Positions 5,101 to 5,314 of a DNA stretch of 5,314 nucleotides are shown here, piece after piece. The DNA is from Burkholderiaceae bacterium (GTDB lineage Bacteria; Pseudomonadota; Gammaproteobacteria; Burkholderiales; Burkholderiaceae): NCBI GenBank assembly GCA_947373615.1, contig CANBYN010000142.1, positions 1 to 5,314 of the forward strand, in the 5' to 3' direction. Position numbers and translations under genes: made by a program. The notes beneath the pieces are model-generated. The model was given only the letters and a program-made list of their open reading frames with translations, did no database searches and had not been told where the DNA came from. How positions within the stretch are numbered: the stretch's first letter is position 1; each line of letters begins with the position of its first letter.

Positions 5101-5314
5101 TTACACCTTTTTAGGCTGCTGCGCAGATTTGTTAGCGGGCGGCGATGTATCAGGCTTTGCTTGAGGTGCAACAGGGGCTGGTTTTGGAGTTGACGGAGAA
5201 GCAGATGGGCTGACAGGATGTGGAGTATGGGTGCTGCCTGGTGCTGTAGGAGAGTTTTTTTCAAAAGGGTTGTATCCGAACCCAGCCGCGTTCGCAGAGA
5301 GGGTAAAAAATGCG
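5101..5314 (-). CDS. Pro/Ala-rich secreted protein, 3' part only
   Basis: Reading leftward from the edge, one frame stays open for 70 residues to a TAA at 5103-5101; the gene starts beyond 5314. The visible part opens with AFFTLSANA, which looks like the end of a Sec signal peptide with an ANA cleavage site, followed by AGFGYNPFEKNSPT. The rest is a low-complexity Pro/Ala/Ser/Thr/Lys chain (HTPVSPSASPSTPKPAPVAP, then KPDTSPPANKSAQQPKKV) with no folded domain. Such chains are typical of extended periplasmic or envelope-spanning segments. A second minus-strand frame (5264-5055) is also open, but its Leu/Gln/His-rich translation has no signal peptide or sensible composition and I treat it as a shadow. 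The signal-peptide junction, the proline codon pattern and a terminator 93 bases downstream support the frame chosen. If the N-terminus is only a signal peptide, the whole protein is about 85-90 residues. Function unknown. Confidence 0.65.
   Translation of the reverse strand, partial: AFFTLSANAAGFGYNPFEKNSPTAPGSTHTPHPVSPSASPSTPKPAPVAPQAKPDTSPPANKSAQQPKKV

Noticed and set aside
5055..5264. Open minus-strand frame of 69 codons at the right edge
   Set aside because: Its Leu/Gln/His-rich translation has no signal peptide or domain, and the overlapping frame to 5101 reads as a signal-peptide end followed by a regular Pro/Ala chain.

Overview
This window looks like an ordinary low-GC betaproteobacterial chromosome segment. 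The likely source is Burkholderiaceae, and Polynucleobacter is my best guess. That guess rests on the AT-rich but proteobacterial coding style, the combination of a GlxR-type reductase, a YqiA-type esterase, a standalone HNH protein and a DUF3108 protein, and the short intergenic gaps. It is an inference from gene content; no rRNA or other marker gene is present. I see no mobile element, CRISPR array, tRNA or rRNA.

Layout from left to right. The plus strand opens with the 3' end of an ankyrin-repeat protein (1-315). A short spacer with a perfect TATAAT box follows, then a small potassium-channel-like membrane protein (386-910). Its 3' end overlaps, tail to tail, the end of a four-gene minus-strand series that reads right to left: tartronate semialdehyde reductase (glxR, 4078-3179), YqiA/YcfP-family esterase (3165-2575), HNH endonuclease family protein (2492-1917) and a membrane-anchored DUF3108 protein (1882-899). 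The first two are 13 bases apart and are probably translated from one message. An 82-base gap separates the esterase from the HNH gene, so the last two may or may not share that transcript. The two converging units seem to share a hairpin terminator buried in their overlapping stop-codon region (882-908).

To the right of glxR a 162-base divergent intergenic region leads to a plus-strand gene for an exported protein built from two copies of a small beta-rich domain (4241-4849). A 251-base non-coding stretch follows, holding a strong two-part hairpin that folds well only as plus-strand RNA (4898-4949) and a minus-strand intrinsic terminator (4978-5008). That terminator serves a Pro/Ala-rich secreted protein whose 3' part runs off the right edge (5101-5314).

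The genes do not form an obvious single pathway. The best items for a second look are the structured 3' RNA element, the terminator inside two overlapping genes, the corrected starts of three genes, and the secreted protein whose true frame is hidden by an open shadow frame. I found no convincing evidence of a new multi-gene system.
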